48,886 bases of DNA. Origin: JBFKMV01 sp041629655. Its GTDB lineage: Bacteria > Acidobacteriota > Polarisedimenticolia > Polarisedimenticolales > Polarisedimenticolaceae. Shown here in pieces: positions 19,109 to 28,335 of the stretch. Under the pieces are notes generated by a model. That model searched no databases, was not told the DNA's origin, and saw nothing but the letters and a program-made list of their open reading frames with translations. Every line of letters starts with the position of its first letter. The first letter of the stretch is position 1. Where the stretch lies: assembly GCA_041629655.1 (NCBI GenBank), contig JBFKMV010000013.1:1-48886 (forward strand), written 5' to 3'. The position numbers and the translations under genes were made by a program.

Positions 19109-20369
19109 GAACGGCCGGGTCGTCGACCCGGCCTCGGGGGTCGACGGCCAGCGCGACGTCCTGATCGAGGACGGCAAGCTGGTGCGGGTCGATACGCGCA
19201 TCGACCCGGCCGGCGCCGAGGTGATCGACGTCAAGGGGCTGGTGGTGTGCCCCGGCTTCATCGACATGCACGTGCACTTCCGCGATCCGGGCCAGGAGTG
19301 GAAGGAGACCATCGCCACGGGCACTCGCGCCGCCGCCGCGGGCGGCTTCACCAGCGTGGCCTGCATGCCGAACACGGTGCCGGTCAACGATTCGCGCTCG
19401 GTCACCGAGCACATGCTCGCCGAGGCCGAGGAGCACGGCGTGGTCCGCGTGTACCCGATCGGCTGCATCAGCAAGGGCCAGCGGGGCAAGGAGCTGGCCG
19501 AGATGGGCGACATGATCGAGGCCGGCGCGGTGGCGTTCTCCGACGACGGCAAGCCGGTGATGTCGAGCCTGTTGATGCGCAAAGCGCTGGAGTACTCGCG
19601 GATCTTCGACGTTCCGATCATCGACCACTGCGAGGACGCGCTGCTGGTGGACGGCGGCGTGATGCACGAGGGCGCGCTGTCCACGCGGCTCGGGCTGCGC
19701 GGCTGGCCGGGGGTGGCCGAGGACATCATGGTCCAGCGCGACATCCTGCTCGCCGAGTACACCAGCGGTCAGGTGCACATCGCGCACATGTCGACGGGCC
19801 GCTCCGCGGACTTCGTCCGCCGCGCCAAGGCCGGCGGCGCGCCGGTGACCTGCGAGGTTACGCCGCACCACCTGGTGCTGACCGACGAGGCGATCGGGGA
19901 CTACGACACCAACGCCAAGATGAATCCGCCGTTGCGGATCGAGCAGGACCGGGCGGCGTTGCTGGAGGCGCTGGCCGACGGCACGGTCGACGCGCTGGCC
20001 ACCGACCACGCGCCGCACCACTCGGACGAGAAATGCGTCGAGTTCTCGCAGGCGCCGTTCGGGATCGTGGGGCTCGAGACCGCGGTCTCGATCTGCCTCG
20101 ACCGGCTGGTGCACGCCGAGGTGGTCGACCTGCGGCGGATGGTGGAGCTGTTCACGACCGGCCCGGCCCGGATCCTGCGGCTGGCCCGCGGCACGCTCGC
20201 GGTCGGCGCCGACGCGGACGTCACGGTGCTGGACCTCGAGCGCAAGCGGCGCGTCGAGGTGGAGGAGTTCCGCTCCAAGAGCCGCAACAGCCCGTTCGTG
20301 GGCTGGGAGCTGCGAGGGGCGGCGGTGATGACGATCGTCGACGGCGAGATCGTGCACGACTCGCGTTGA
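19092..20369 (+). CDS. pyrC: Dihydroorotase (type I-like)
   Basis: 425 residues of the amidohydrolase superfamily. Metal ligands are in DMHVHFRDPG near residue 57, IIDHCED, IAHMSTG and the conserved ATDHAPH. The length and the DPGQEWKE sequence fit the type I enzymes that pair with PyrB. It cyclises carbamoyl aspartate to dihydroorotate. Start GTG 19092 lies inside pyrB (17-bp overlap) with GAGGTG 4 nt upstream. Its TGA stop lies within the -35 box of purC. Confidence 0.95.
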   Translation: MRRLLRNGRVVDPASGVDGQRDVLIEDGKLVRVDTRIDPAGAEVIDVKGLVVCPGFIDMHVHFRDPGQEWKETIATGTRAAAAGGFTSVACMPNTVPVNDSRSVTEHMLAEAEEHGVVRVYPIGCISKGQRGKELAEMGDMIEAGAVAFSDDGKPVMSSLLMRKALEYSRIFDVPIIDHCEDALLVDGGVMHEGALSTRLGLRGWPGVAEDIMVQRDILLAEYTSGQVHIAHMSTGRSADFVRRAKAGGAPVTCEVTPHHLVLTDEAIGDYDTNAKMNPPLRIEQDRAALLEALADGTVDALATDHAPHHSDEKCVEFSQAPFGIVGLETAVSICLDRLVHAEVVDLRRMVELFTTGPARILRLARGTLAVGADADVTVLDLERKRRVEVEEFRSKSRNSPFVGWELRGAAVMTIVDGEIVHDSR

Positions 20370-20394
20370 CACAGCCCGGGGAGCGGGCTAGCAT
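20366..20394 (+). promoter_or_regulatory. Promoter of purC overlapping the pyrC stop
   Basis: TTGACA (20366-20371, perfect consensus), 17-nt spacer, TAGCAT (20389-20394). The pyrC TGA (20367-20369) is inside the -35. Confidence 0.75.
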
Positions 20395-20425
20395 CCGCGC
20401 CCGAACCCGACGAAGGAAGCCAGCC

Positions 20426-21343
20426 ATGAGTCCCACGACTCCCGATTCCGTGTTCGAGACCCGGATGCCCGGATTGAAGCTGCGCGGCCGCGGCAAGGTC
20501 CGCGACATCTACGAACTTCCGGACAGCCTGCTGATCGTCGCCTCCGACCGGCTGTCCGCGTTCGATTACGTGCTGCCGAACCCGATCCCGGACAAGGGCA
20601 AGGTGCTCAACCAGCTTGCCGCGTTCTGGTTCGACCACCTCGAGCCGCTGATCCCGAACCACGTGCTGACCACCGACGCCCGCGAGTTCCCGGAGGCCGT
20701 GGCGCCGTACCGCGAGCTGCTCGCCGGCCGCGCGACGCTGGCGCGCAAGCTGGAGATGGTCGAGATCGAGTGCGTGGCCCGCGGCTACCTGTCGGGGTCG
20801 GGCTGGAAGGAGTACCGCGAGCGGGGCACGGTCTGCGGGATCGAGCTGCCGCGCGGGCTCCAGGAGTCGGACCGCTTGCCGGAGCCGATCTTCACGCCGG
20901 CGACCAAGGCGCACACCGGGCACGACGAGAACGTGCCGTTTTCCGAGGTCGAACGGAGGGTCGGCGCCGAGCTGGCCGCGCGGCTGCGGGACAAGACGCT
21001 CGAGATCTACGCCGCCGCCGCGGACTACGCCCGCGAGCGCGACATCATCATCGCCGACACCAAGTTCGAGTTCGGCTTCGACGGCGACACGCTGGTGCTG
21101 GCCGACGAGGTGCTGACGCCCGACTCGTCGCGCTTCTGGCCGGCCGAGGAGTACGCGCCGGGGCGCGGGCAGCCGTCCTACGACAAGCAGTTCGTGCGCG
21201 ACTACCTGGAGTCGCTGGGCTGGAACAAGCAGCCCCCGGTTCCCGAGCTTCCCGACGAGATCGTGCAGGGCACGCGCGAGCGGTATCTGCAGATCTTCCG
21301 CATCCTGACCGGCCGCACGCTGGAGCACGCGTCGGGCAGCTAG
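20426..21343 (+). CDS. purC: Phosphoribosylaminoimidazole-succinocarboxamide synthase
   Basis: 305 residues, the longer form resembling yeast ADE1. The nucleotide-binding start GRGKVRDIYEL, ASDRLSAFD, the segment VARGYLSGSGWKEY and the late IADTKFEFGFD/LADEVLTPDSSRFW are classic SAICAR synthetase motifs. It condenses CAIR with aspartate using ATP. ATG 20426 has GAAGGAAG upstream. It has its own consensus promoter, although it directly follows the pyr operon, and its TAG overlaps the stop of convergent nagZ (CTAG). Confidence 0.97.
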   Translation: MSPTTPDSVFETRMPGLKLRGRGKVRDIYELPDSLLIVASDRLSAFDYVLPNPIPDKGKVLNQLAAFWFDHLEPLIPNHVLTTDAREFPEAVAPYRELLAGRATLARKLEMVEIECVARGYLSGSGWKEYRERGTVCGIELPRGLQESDRLPEPIFTPATKAHTGHDENVPFSEVERRVGAELAARLRDKTLEIYAAAADYARERDIIIADTKFEFGFDGDTLVLADEVLTPDSSRFWPAEEYAPGRGQPSYDKQFVRDYLESLGWNKQPPVPELPDEIVQGTRERYLQIFRILTGRTLEHASGS

Positions 21344-22392
21344 GCCGCGCCCGACGCCAGCAGCAGCTCGCCCCGGGCCTGGTCCCAGCGCAGCAGGTCG
21401 GGAGCGGGCGGGCGCCAGCGCGCGGCGGTGCCCTCGACGCGCCGCGCCGCCTCGGCCAGCCGTCGGGCGAAGCCCGCGTCACCGCGCGCCGCCCGCACCA
21501 GCGCGTCGCGCGCGCGCTCGGCGCGCCCGAGGTCGCTGCAGTAGAGCACCAGGTCGCACCCGGCGGCGACGGCCTCGACGGCCGCCGAGCCGTCGCGGTC
21601 CAACGGGGCGACCGCCCCCATCTCCAGATCGTCGGAGACCACGAGTCCTTCGTAGCCGATCTCATCGCGCAGCAGCGTGCGCACGATCTCGGGCGAGAGG
21701 CTGGCGGGTCGGGAAGGGTCGGCCTGGAGCGCCGCGTAGCCCGCGTGCCCGACCATCACGCTCGCCGCGCGGTCCCGGAGCGCCGCATAGGGGGCCAGGT
21801 CCTCGGCCAGCAGCCGCTCGCGGTCACGCTCGCACACGGGCAGCAGCTGGTGCGTGTCCGCGGCGGTGTCCCCGAGACCGGGGAAGTGCTTCAGGCAGCC
21901 GGCCACGCCGGAGCCCTGCAAGCCGTCCAGGAACGCGCCGGCCAGCGTCGCCACGCGGGCCGGATCGGTGCCGAACGACCGGTCGCCGATCCCGTTGGCG
22001 GCCTCGGGCGCGCACAGGTCGACCACCGGGGCGAAGTCGACGTTGAACCCCAGCGCCGACAGCGCGGCGCCGGTGGCGCGCCCGAACCTCCGTGCCGCCT
22101 CCGGACCGGCCTCGGCGAGCCGCGTCGCCGTCGGCGTGGCGCCGATCCAGGGTTCGAGCCGGCTGACCCGGCCGCCCTCCTGGTCGAGCGCCAGCAGCGC
22201 GGGTGCCGGCAGCACCTCGCCGAGCGCCAGCATCAGCTCCACCAGCCGACGCGGCGTCTCCAGGTTGCGACGGAACAGGATCGCCCCGCCCGGACCGAGG
22301 CGCCGCAGGCGCCCGATCTCGTCGTCGTCGAGCCCGGCGCCGCGGAGCCCGACCATCAGCACGCGGCCCGCTCGGGCCTCGAGTCCTTCCAT
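21340..22392 (-). CDS. nagZ: Beta-N-acetylhexosaminidase, glycoside hydrolase family 3 (NagZ)
   Basis: 350 residues, one GH3 catalytic domain. LALDQEGGRVSRL near the N-terminus, KHFPGLGDTAADTH with the His/Asp pair that NagZ uses as acid/base, and VSDDLEMGAV with the nucleophile Asp are all present. NagZ removes GlcNAc from cell-wall fragments during recycling. No signal peptide is seen, so it is probably cytosolic as in other NagZ proteins. ATG 22392 has GAGGAGG 5-6 nt upstream. A perfect inverted repeat and a terminator-like hairpin lie just upstream. It is divergent from an M23 peptidase gene. Confidence 0.93.
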   Translation of the reverse strand: MEGLEARAGRVLMVGLRGAGLDDDEIGRLRRLGPGGAILFRRNLETPRRLVELMLALGEVLPAPALLALDQEGGRVSRLEPWIGATPTATRLAEAGPEAARRFGRATGAALSALGFNVDFAPVVDLCAPEAANGIGDRSFGTDPARVATLAGAFLDGLQGSGVAGCLKHFPGLGDTAADTHQLLPVCERDRERLLAEDLAPYAALRDRAASVMVGHAGYAALQADPSRPASLSPEIVRTLLRDEIGYEGLVVSDDLEMGAVAPLDRDGSAAVEAVAAGCDLVLYCSDLGRAERARDALVRAARGDAGFARRLAEAARRVEGTAARWRPPAPDLLRWDQARGELLLASGAA

Positions 22393-22408
22393 GGCTGCCT
22401 CCTCGAGA

Positions 22409-22426
22409 GATCACGAAACCGTGATC
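22409..22426 (-). promoter_or_regulatory. Perfect 7-bp inverted repeat next to the nagZ ribosome site
   Basis: GATCACG (22409-22415), centre AAAC, CGTGATC (22420-22426). On the minus strand the hairpin ends about 5 nt before the GAGGAGG of nagZ, so it could be a protein operator or an RNA stem-loop that affects ribosome access. Confidence 0.5.
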
Positions 22427-22435
22427 CGGACTACG

Positions 22436-22470
22436 AAAAAGCTCCCCCAGGGCCGACGAGCGGCCCGGAG
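22436..22470 (-). terminator. Terminator/attenuator-like hairpin upstream of nagZ
   Basis: On the minus strand CTCC GGGCCG, loop CTCGT, CGGCCC, four unpaired bases (TGGG), GGAG, then C and TTTTT (22440-22436). It lies in the presumed nagZ leader with no minus-strand gene immediately before it, so it could attenuate nagZ or stop antisense transcription from the M23 side. Confidence 0.45.
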
Positions 22471-22510
22471 TTTTCCCCCTCGCTGCGCCCCGATCGGCGT
22501 TTTCGGGAGA

Positions 22511-22539
22511 TTGACGGCCGCACCGGCCGATGGTAGTGT
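22511..22539 (+). promoter_or_regulatory. Promoter of the M23 peptidase gene, within a dyad
   Basis: TTGACG (22511-22516), 17-nt spacer, TAGTGT (22534-22539), with TG one base before the -10. The -35 TTGACG and CACCGG (22521-22526) are mirrored by CCGGTG CGTCAA (22544-22555), a dyad that embraces the -10. Confidence 0.6.
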
Positions 22540-22689
22540 CCGTCCGGTGCGTCAACCTGGCGTGTTGCGCCGCGCGACGTGCCACCTATCTTTCTTCTGT
22601 AACTTCGTCGACCGACCGTCGCCGAGGCCACTCGCGGCGCCGGGGGGCGGCGGCGGATCCGAAGGACAGGCAGCAGAGCAGCGGGAAGC

Positions 22690-23568
22690 ATGGCGAGAAA
22701 GTATACGATCCTGATCCTGCCCCACGCGCGGACCCGGTTCCGCAAGCTGCACGTCTCCCGAGGTTTCGTTTACGCGATCGGCGTCGCCGCCGTGCTGTTG
22801 CTGGTGGCGGGACTGGCCCTGCCGCAGCTCGCGTTCCGCCTGCACTCCCAGTCGTCGACCGTCGCCGAGCTCGAGCAGCACAACCTCGAGCTGCGCGAGG
22901 AGAAGCTGCGCTTCGAGGCTTCGCTGGACGAGCTGAACCAGCGGCTCGGCGAGTTCGAGAGCCAGGCGCGAACGCTGGCCCGCGAGCTCGGGATCGACCA
23001 GCTCGACGCCGCGGAGCCGGCCGCCGGCGGCTCGGCGGACGGCCTGGCCGCCGACGACAGCGGTCGCTACGCGACCGACCTCGACGCGCTGCAATCGCGC
23101 ACCGATCGGCTCGACGCCTCGTTCGGCCAGATCGACGACGCCTGGCAGGAGCGCGAGCGGATCCTGGCCTCGACGCCGGCGATCATGCCCGTCCGGGGTT
23201 GGTTCTCTCACGGCTACGGGTGGCGCAAGGACCCCTTCACCGGCTCCCGCGCGTTCCACCGCGGCGTCGACATCGTCGCTCCCGCCGGGACCAGCGTGAA
23301 GGCCTCGGCCGACGGCGTGGTGACCAAGACCGGCCGCTTCAGCAACTACGGCAAGCGCATCGACGTCTCGCACGGCTTCGGTTACGTCAGCCGCTACGCG
23401 CACCTGAGCGAGATCCTGGTCCGCCCGGGCCAGCGGATCAAGCGCGGCGACGTGATCGGTCGCGTGGGATCCACGGGGCGGTCCACCGGACCGCATCTGC
23501 ACTACGAGGTGTTCCGCGACGGTCGCCACGTCAATCCGTGGCGCTACCTGGGTGACAAGGGCTTCTGA
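22690..23568 (+). CDS. M23-family peptidoglycan endopeptidase with coiled coil (LytM)
   Basis: 292 residues. A short cytosolic start, one membrane helix (FVYAIGVAAVLLLVAGLAL), a coiled coil (about residues 52-105, VAELEQHNLELREEKLRFEA and on), then a LytM domain with zinc ligands HRGVD (190-194) and HLHYE (269-273). These enzymes cut peptide cross-links in the cell wall, and the intact ligands suggest an active enzyme rather than an EnvC-like activator. The topology places the catalytic domain in the periplasm. The 144-nt leader after the promoter holds no gene. The neighbour on the other strand is nagZ, also a cell-wall enzyme. Confidence 0.92.
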   Translation: MARKYTILILPHARTRFRKLHVSRGFVYAIGVAAVLLLVAGLALPQLAFRLHSQSSTVAELEQHNLELREEKLRFEASLDELNQRLGEFESQARTLARELGIDQLDAAEPAAGGSADGLAADDSGRYATDLDALQSRTDRLDASFGQIDDAWQERERILASTPAIMPVRGWFSHGYGWRKDPFTGSRAFHRGVDIVAPAGTSVKASADGVVTKTGRFSNYGKRIDVSHGFGYVSRYAHLSEILVRPGQRIKRGDVIGRVGSTGRSTGPHLHYEVFRDGRHVNPWRYLGDKGF

Positions 23569-23594
23569 GGCTTCCGGCCGCCCCCGTCACCGCG

Positions 23595-23603
23595 TGCTAA
23601 CCT
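23595..23603 (+). promoter_or_regulatory. Extended -10 of the rpoH-like gene (leaderless type)
   Basis: TGCTAACCT (hexamer TAACCT 23598-23603), only 6 nt before ATG 23610; no Shine-Dalgarno sequence. This is the clearest leaderless arrangement in the window. Confidence 0.55.
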
Positions 23604-23609
23604 CTCCCC

Positions 23610-24671
23610 ATGAGCGCGGAGGATCGTGTCGAGCTCGATCCCGAGGTGCTCGCCGATCCCGTCGAGGACCCGTCGGACCCGGAGGCACAGCCTGCCTCCG
23701 GCGGCCGGGCGACGTCGCGTTCGGTGGCCCGGGACGAGGGTCCGGAGGACGCCGAGACCACGGGCGGCGACTCCTCGACGGCGCTGGTGCCGCGAACCGG
23801 CGGTGCGCTGGCACCGGCCGACCCCTTCTACCGCTACCTCGGCGAGGTCCGCAAGTACCCGCCGCTGTCGCGCGAGGAGGAGCGGGAGCTGGCGCGCGAG
23901 TACCAGAAGACCGGCGACCGCGACGCGCTGTTCCGGCTGGTGACGGCCAACCTGATGATGGTGGTGCGCGTCGCGCTGTCGTTCCGGCGCGCCGCCCGCA
24001 ACCTGCTCGACCTGATCCAGGAGGGCAACCTCGGCCTGCTCGCCGCCATCGATCGCTTCAATCCGGAGCTCGGCGTGCGCCTGCCGACGTACGCGGCCTG
24101 GTGGGTGCGCGCCTACATGGTCAAGTTCCTGCTGGACAACGTCCGGCTGGTCCGGGTCGGAACGACCAACGCCCGGCGCAAGCTGCTGCGCAACCTGCAC
24201 AAGGAGAAGGCGCGGCTGGAGAGCCTGGGGTACGAGGTCGGCCCGCGGTTGCTGGCCGAGCACTTCGGGGTCTCGGAGGAGGACGTGCGGGAGGTCGAGA
24301 TGGCCCTCGGCTCGCGGGACGTCTCGATCGACGCCCCCGTCGACCGGGACGACGGCGAGGGGAGCGACCTCGCGGCGGTCCTGCCCTCCGAAGCCCCCGA
24401 CGTCGAGACCTCCGTGGCGCGCCGCGAGCTGCAGCAGCGGGTCGAGGCGGTGCTGGACCGCTTCCGCACCGACCTCAGCGAGCGCGAGCGGGCGATCCTG
24501 GACGAACGGCTGCTGGCCGAGGACCCGCTGACCTTGCAGGCGCTCGGGGACCGCTTCGGGACCACCCGCGAGGCCGTGCGGCAGGGCGAGGTGCGGCTCA
24601 AGCAGCGGCTGACCGAGTTCCTGCGCGAGGAGCTGGGGGACCTGGGGGCGATCCGGATCGGCTCCGACTGA
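23610..24671 (+). CDS. RpoH-type alternative sigma-70 factor with acidic N-terminal extension
   Basis: 353 residues. Region 1.2 begins at residue 71 (DPFYRYLGEVRKYPPLSREEE), region 2 reads DLIQEGNLGLLAAIDRF and TYAAWWVRAYM, the RpoH-box-like stretch is RRKLLRNLHKEKARL, and region 4 has the helix-turn-helix LTLQALGDRFGTTREAVRQ. The length between regions 2 and 4 fits the heat-shock sigma group rather than RpoD. The first 70 residues are acidic and low in complexity and are absent from E. coli RpoH. Heat shock genes hsp20 and lon lie 18 kb away. ATG 23610 follows the -10 by 6 nt. Confidence 0.85.
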   Translation: MSAEDRVELDPEVLADPVEDPSDPEAQPASGGRATSRSVARDEGPEDAETTGGDSSTALVPRTGGALAPADPFYRYLGEVRKYPPLSREEERELAREYQKTGDRDALFRLVTANLMMVVRVALSFRRAARNLLDLIQEGNLGLLAAIDRFNPELGVRLPTYAAWWVRAYMVKFLLDNVRLVRVGTTNARRKLLRNLHKEKARLESLGYEVGPRLLAEHFGVSEEDVREVEMALGSRDVSIDAPVDRDDGEGSDLAAVLPSEAPDVETSVARRELQQRVEAVLDRFRTDLSERERAILDERLLAEDPLTLQALGDRFGTTREAVRQGEVRLKQRLTEFLREELGDLGAIRIGSD

Positions 24672-24709
24672 GCCCCGGCCCGGGAAAATGGCGCGGCTGG
24701 TTCGGTTCT

Positions 24710-24718
24710 TGCTACCAT
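24710..24718 (+). promoter_or_regulatory. Extended -10 upstream of the small membrane peptide
   Basis: TGCTACCAT (hexamer TACCAT 24713-24718), preceded by TTCT; no clear -35. Leader about 58 nt. Confidence 0.4.
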
Positions 24719-24782
24719 CTGTGCTTCGCCGGGGGTTCCGGCCCGGCGGTGACTCGGAGTCCGGACCGTTGACGAGGGTTTC

Positions 24783-24893
24783 ATGCAGTTCGTGCTGATC
24801 GTTGCCGTGGTTCTGCTGGCTCTGGCCACCGGTGTGGGCACCGCGTCCCTGCTGCTGACGGCCGTGTTGCGGCTCGTGTCAAAACTGCGCTGA
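24783..24893 (+). CDS. 36-residue single-pass membrane peptide
   Basis: A very short gene: MQFVLIVAVVLLALATGVGT followed by ASLLLTAVLRLVSKLR. It is one hydrophobic helix with a basic C-terminal end (R-x6-K-x-R). GACGAGGG lies 5-8 nt before ATG, a good ribosome site, and a -10-like box is upstream. It precedes a sigma-54 two-component system, so a role in envelope sensing is conceivable but not shown. I do not recognise a family; such small proteins are often missed. Confidence 0.5.
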   Translation: MQFVLIVAVVLLALATGVGTASLLLTAVLRLVSKLR

Positions 24894-24898
24894 CCGTG

Positions 24899-24904
24899 TA
24901 AAAT
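24899..24904 (+). promoter_or_regulatory. -10 box for the response regulator/kinase operon
   Basis: TAAAAT directly preceded by TG, just after the peptide stop; -35 GTGTCA at 24876-24881 (17-nt spacer) is poor. No sigma-54 -24/-12 element fits here. Confidence 0.45.
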
Positions 24905-24982
24905 TTGCAGCGCCGGCTCGAGGCCGGGTCTTTCAATTCCTCATCCCCCACCGGATCTCCCACGGAGATCCCGGGACGTTCG

Positions 24983-26409
<1,427 letters not shown>

Positions 26410-26413
<4 letters not shown>

Positions 26414-28323
26414 GGTTCTCGCTTCCGCTACGGATCTTTCTGGTGCACCTGACGTTCACCGTCGGCGCCGCCGCGCTGGCGGTGGTGCTGGTGGGCTATT
26501 CGTTCCAGCGTTACAAGACCGAGTGGCAGAAACAGGTCGAGACCCTCTCCACCGAGGCGGTGTTCCAGCCGTTCGCCAACGAGGTCGCGCGCTCGTTGTT
26601 GCTGCGCCTCGACCAGGGTTTTCCTGAGGAGGTCCGCGAGCGCGACCGCCAGCGGGTCAGCGAGGGCATCACGGTCCTGCTGCACGAGCTGCCCAGCATC
26701 GAGTCGCTGCTGATCGTCGACCGCGAGGGTCGGATCATGTACTCGTCGGACCCGGACACGCTCGACCTGGGCTTCACCGGCGCCCGCGACGCGTCGTTCT
26801 TCGCGGCGAGCGACATCGTGCGCCGCCGTGTCGAGAACGCCGCCGGCGAGCCGGTGACCGAGGTCATGGTGCCGGTCTACGAGAACCCCGGTCCCCGCGC
26901 CGCGGGCGGCGACCGGCGCCGCCTGGGCTCGCTGATCGTGCACTACCGCCGCGACGCGGCGATGATGGCGCGCGTCCCGGCGCTGGAGCCGCCCGACGTC
27001 GACACGCGCACGTTCGTGGTGCCGCTGATGCTGTACCTGGCCGCCGTCGCGCTGGGCGGTGTGATCATCGCCGCGCTGACCGGCCGCCCGGTGCGCCGGC
27101 TCGACTCGGCGCTGGTGGACTACCGCGCGCGCGGTTTCCGGGGCGGGCTGCAGGTCGGGCACTCCGGGATGCAGCGCGAGTTCGCCTCGGCGGTCAGCGC
27201 GATCAACGAGCTCGGCGGCCGGCTGGAGGCGCTGGACGCGCAGGGGCGCGAGCGCGAGTCGTTGCTGGCCACCCTCGGACAGTCGCTCGAGGACGGCATG
27301 GTGGCGCTCGACCCCCAGGGCGTGCCGGTGGCCTGGAACCCGGCCGCGCTGCGGATGCTGGGCCTGGTGCGGGACGCCGGAGCCTCCGGAGAGCCGGAGG
27401 GGCGCGAGCGCGAGCGCGAGCGGCTGCTGCGCGCGCTGATGCGCAACCCCGGGCTGGGCGGTCTGGAGCCGGAGTCGCGGATCGAGCGGCAGGAGATGCA
27501 GGTGGTGTGTCCGGACGGCGCCGCGGTCGCGGTCGAGGTGACTCGCGTGCCGTTCGAGTTCCGCCCCGGCCGGCAGGGCTCGCTGCTGCTGATGCGCGAC
27601 CTGGCGACGCTGAGCAAGGTCGAGGCGCACCTGCTGGAGGCCGGGCGGTTCGCGGTGCTGGCACACCTGGCGGCCGGACTGGCCCACGAGATCCGCAACC
27701 CGCTGCACGCGATCGGTCTCAACGCGGGCGTGGTCGAGCAGTACGTCGGGCGCGAGCCGACCGAGCAGAGCCAGCGCGCGATGCGGGAGTCGCTGTTCTC
27801 GATCAAGGACGAGACGCGCCGGCTGACCGAGCTGCTGAACAACTATCTCGGCCTGGTGCGGCCCGAGCGCGAGCCCGGACCCGTCGAGGTGCCCGAGCTG
27901 TGCGCTCGCGTGCACCACCTGCTGGCGTACACCGCGGCGCAGTCCAACGTCGAGATCCGGGTCAGCGGCGACGAGGAGGTGCCGCCGGTCACGGCGGTCC
28001 CGGGCCAGCTCCAGCAGGCGATCCTCAACCTGGCGCTGAACTCGATCCAGGCCATGCCGGACGGGGGCGTGTTGCGTCTGGAGACCCGCTACCGCGACGG
28101 CGAGGTCGTGCTGACCGTGGCGGATACCGGACCGGGTCTCCCCGCGGAGCTGCAGGCCCAACCGTTCGAGGTGCGCAGCTCCGGACGGCCCGGCGGCACC
28201 GGTCTCGGCCTGCCGCTGGTCAAGATCATCGCCGAGCTTCACGGGGGTCGCGTGGCCTACCGCGACGGCAGCGGCGGCGGCGCGGCCTTCGTGCTCAGCC
28301 TGCCCACCCGGGCGGCTGCCTGA
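26410..28323 (+). CDS. Sensor histidine kinase (NtrB/ZraS-like, two transmembrane helices)
   Basis: 637 residues. First helix LVHLTFTVGAAALAVVLVGY, a periplasmic double-PAS/Cache-like part (SIESLLIVDREGRIMYSSDPD), second helix LMLYLAAVALGGVIIAAL near 205, HAMP, a PAS-like segment (LEDGMVALDPQGVPVAWNPAAL), then the phosphoacceptor His426 in GLAHEIRNPL. The catalytic part has the N box ILNLALNSIQAM, G1 VADTGPGLP and G2 GGTGLGLPLV. It should phosphorylate the upstream-encoded NtrC-type regulator. Start GTG 26410 overlaps the regulator stop (GTGA). Confidence 0.93.
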
Positions 28324-28335
28324 CCCGCGGGGCGG

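Noticed and set aside
24895..24910. Sigma-54 promoter for the NtrC-type operon
   Set aside because: TTTGCA resembles a -12 element, but GG is not found ten bases upstream; the TAAAAT box explains the site better.
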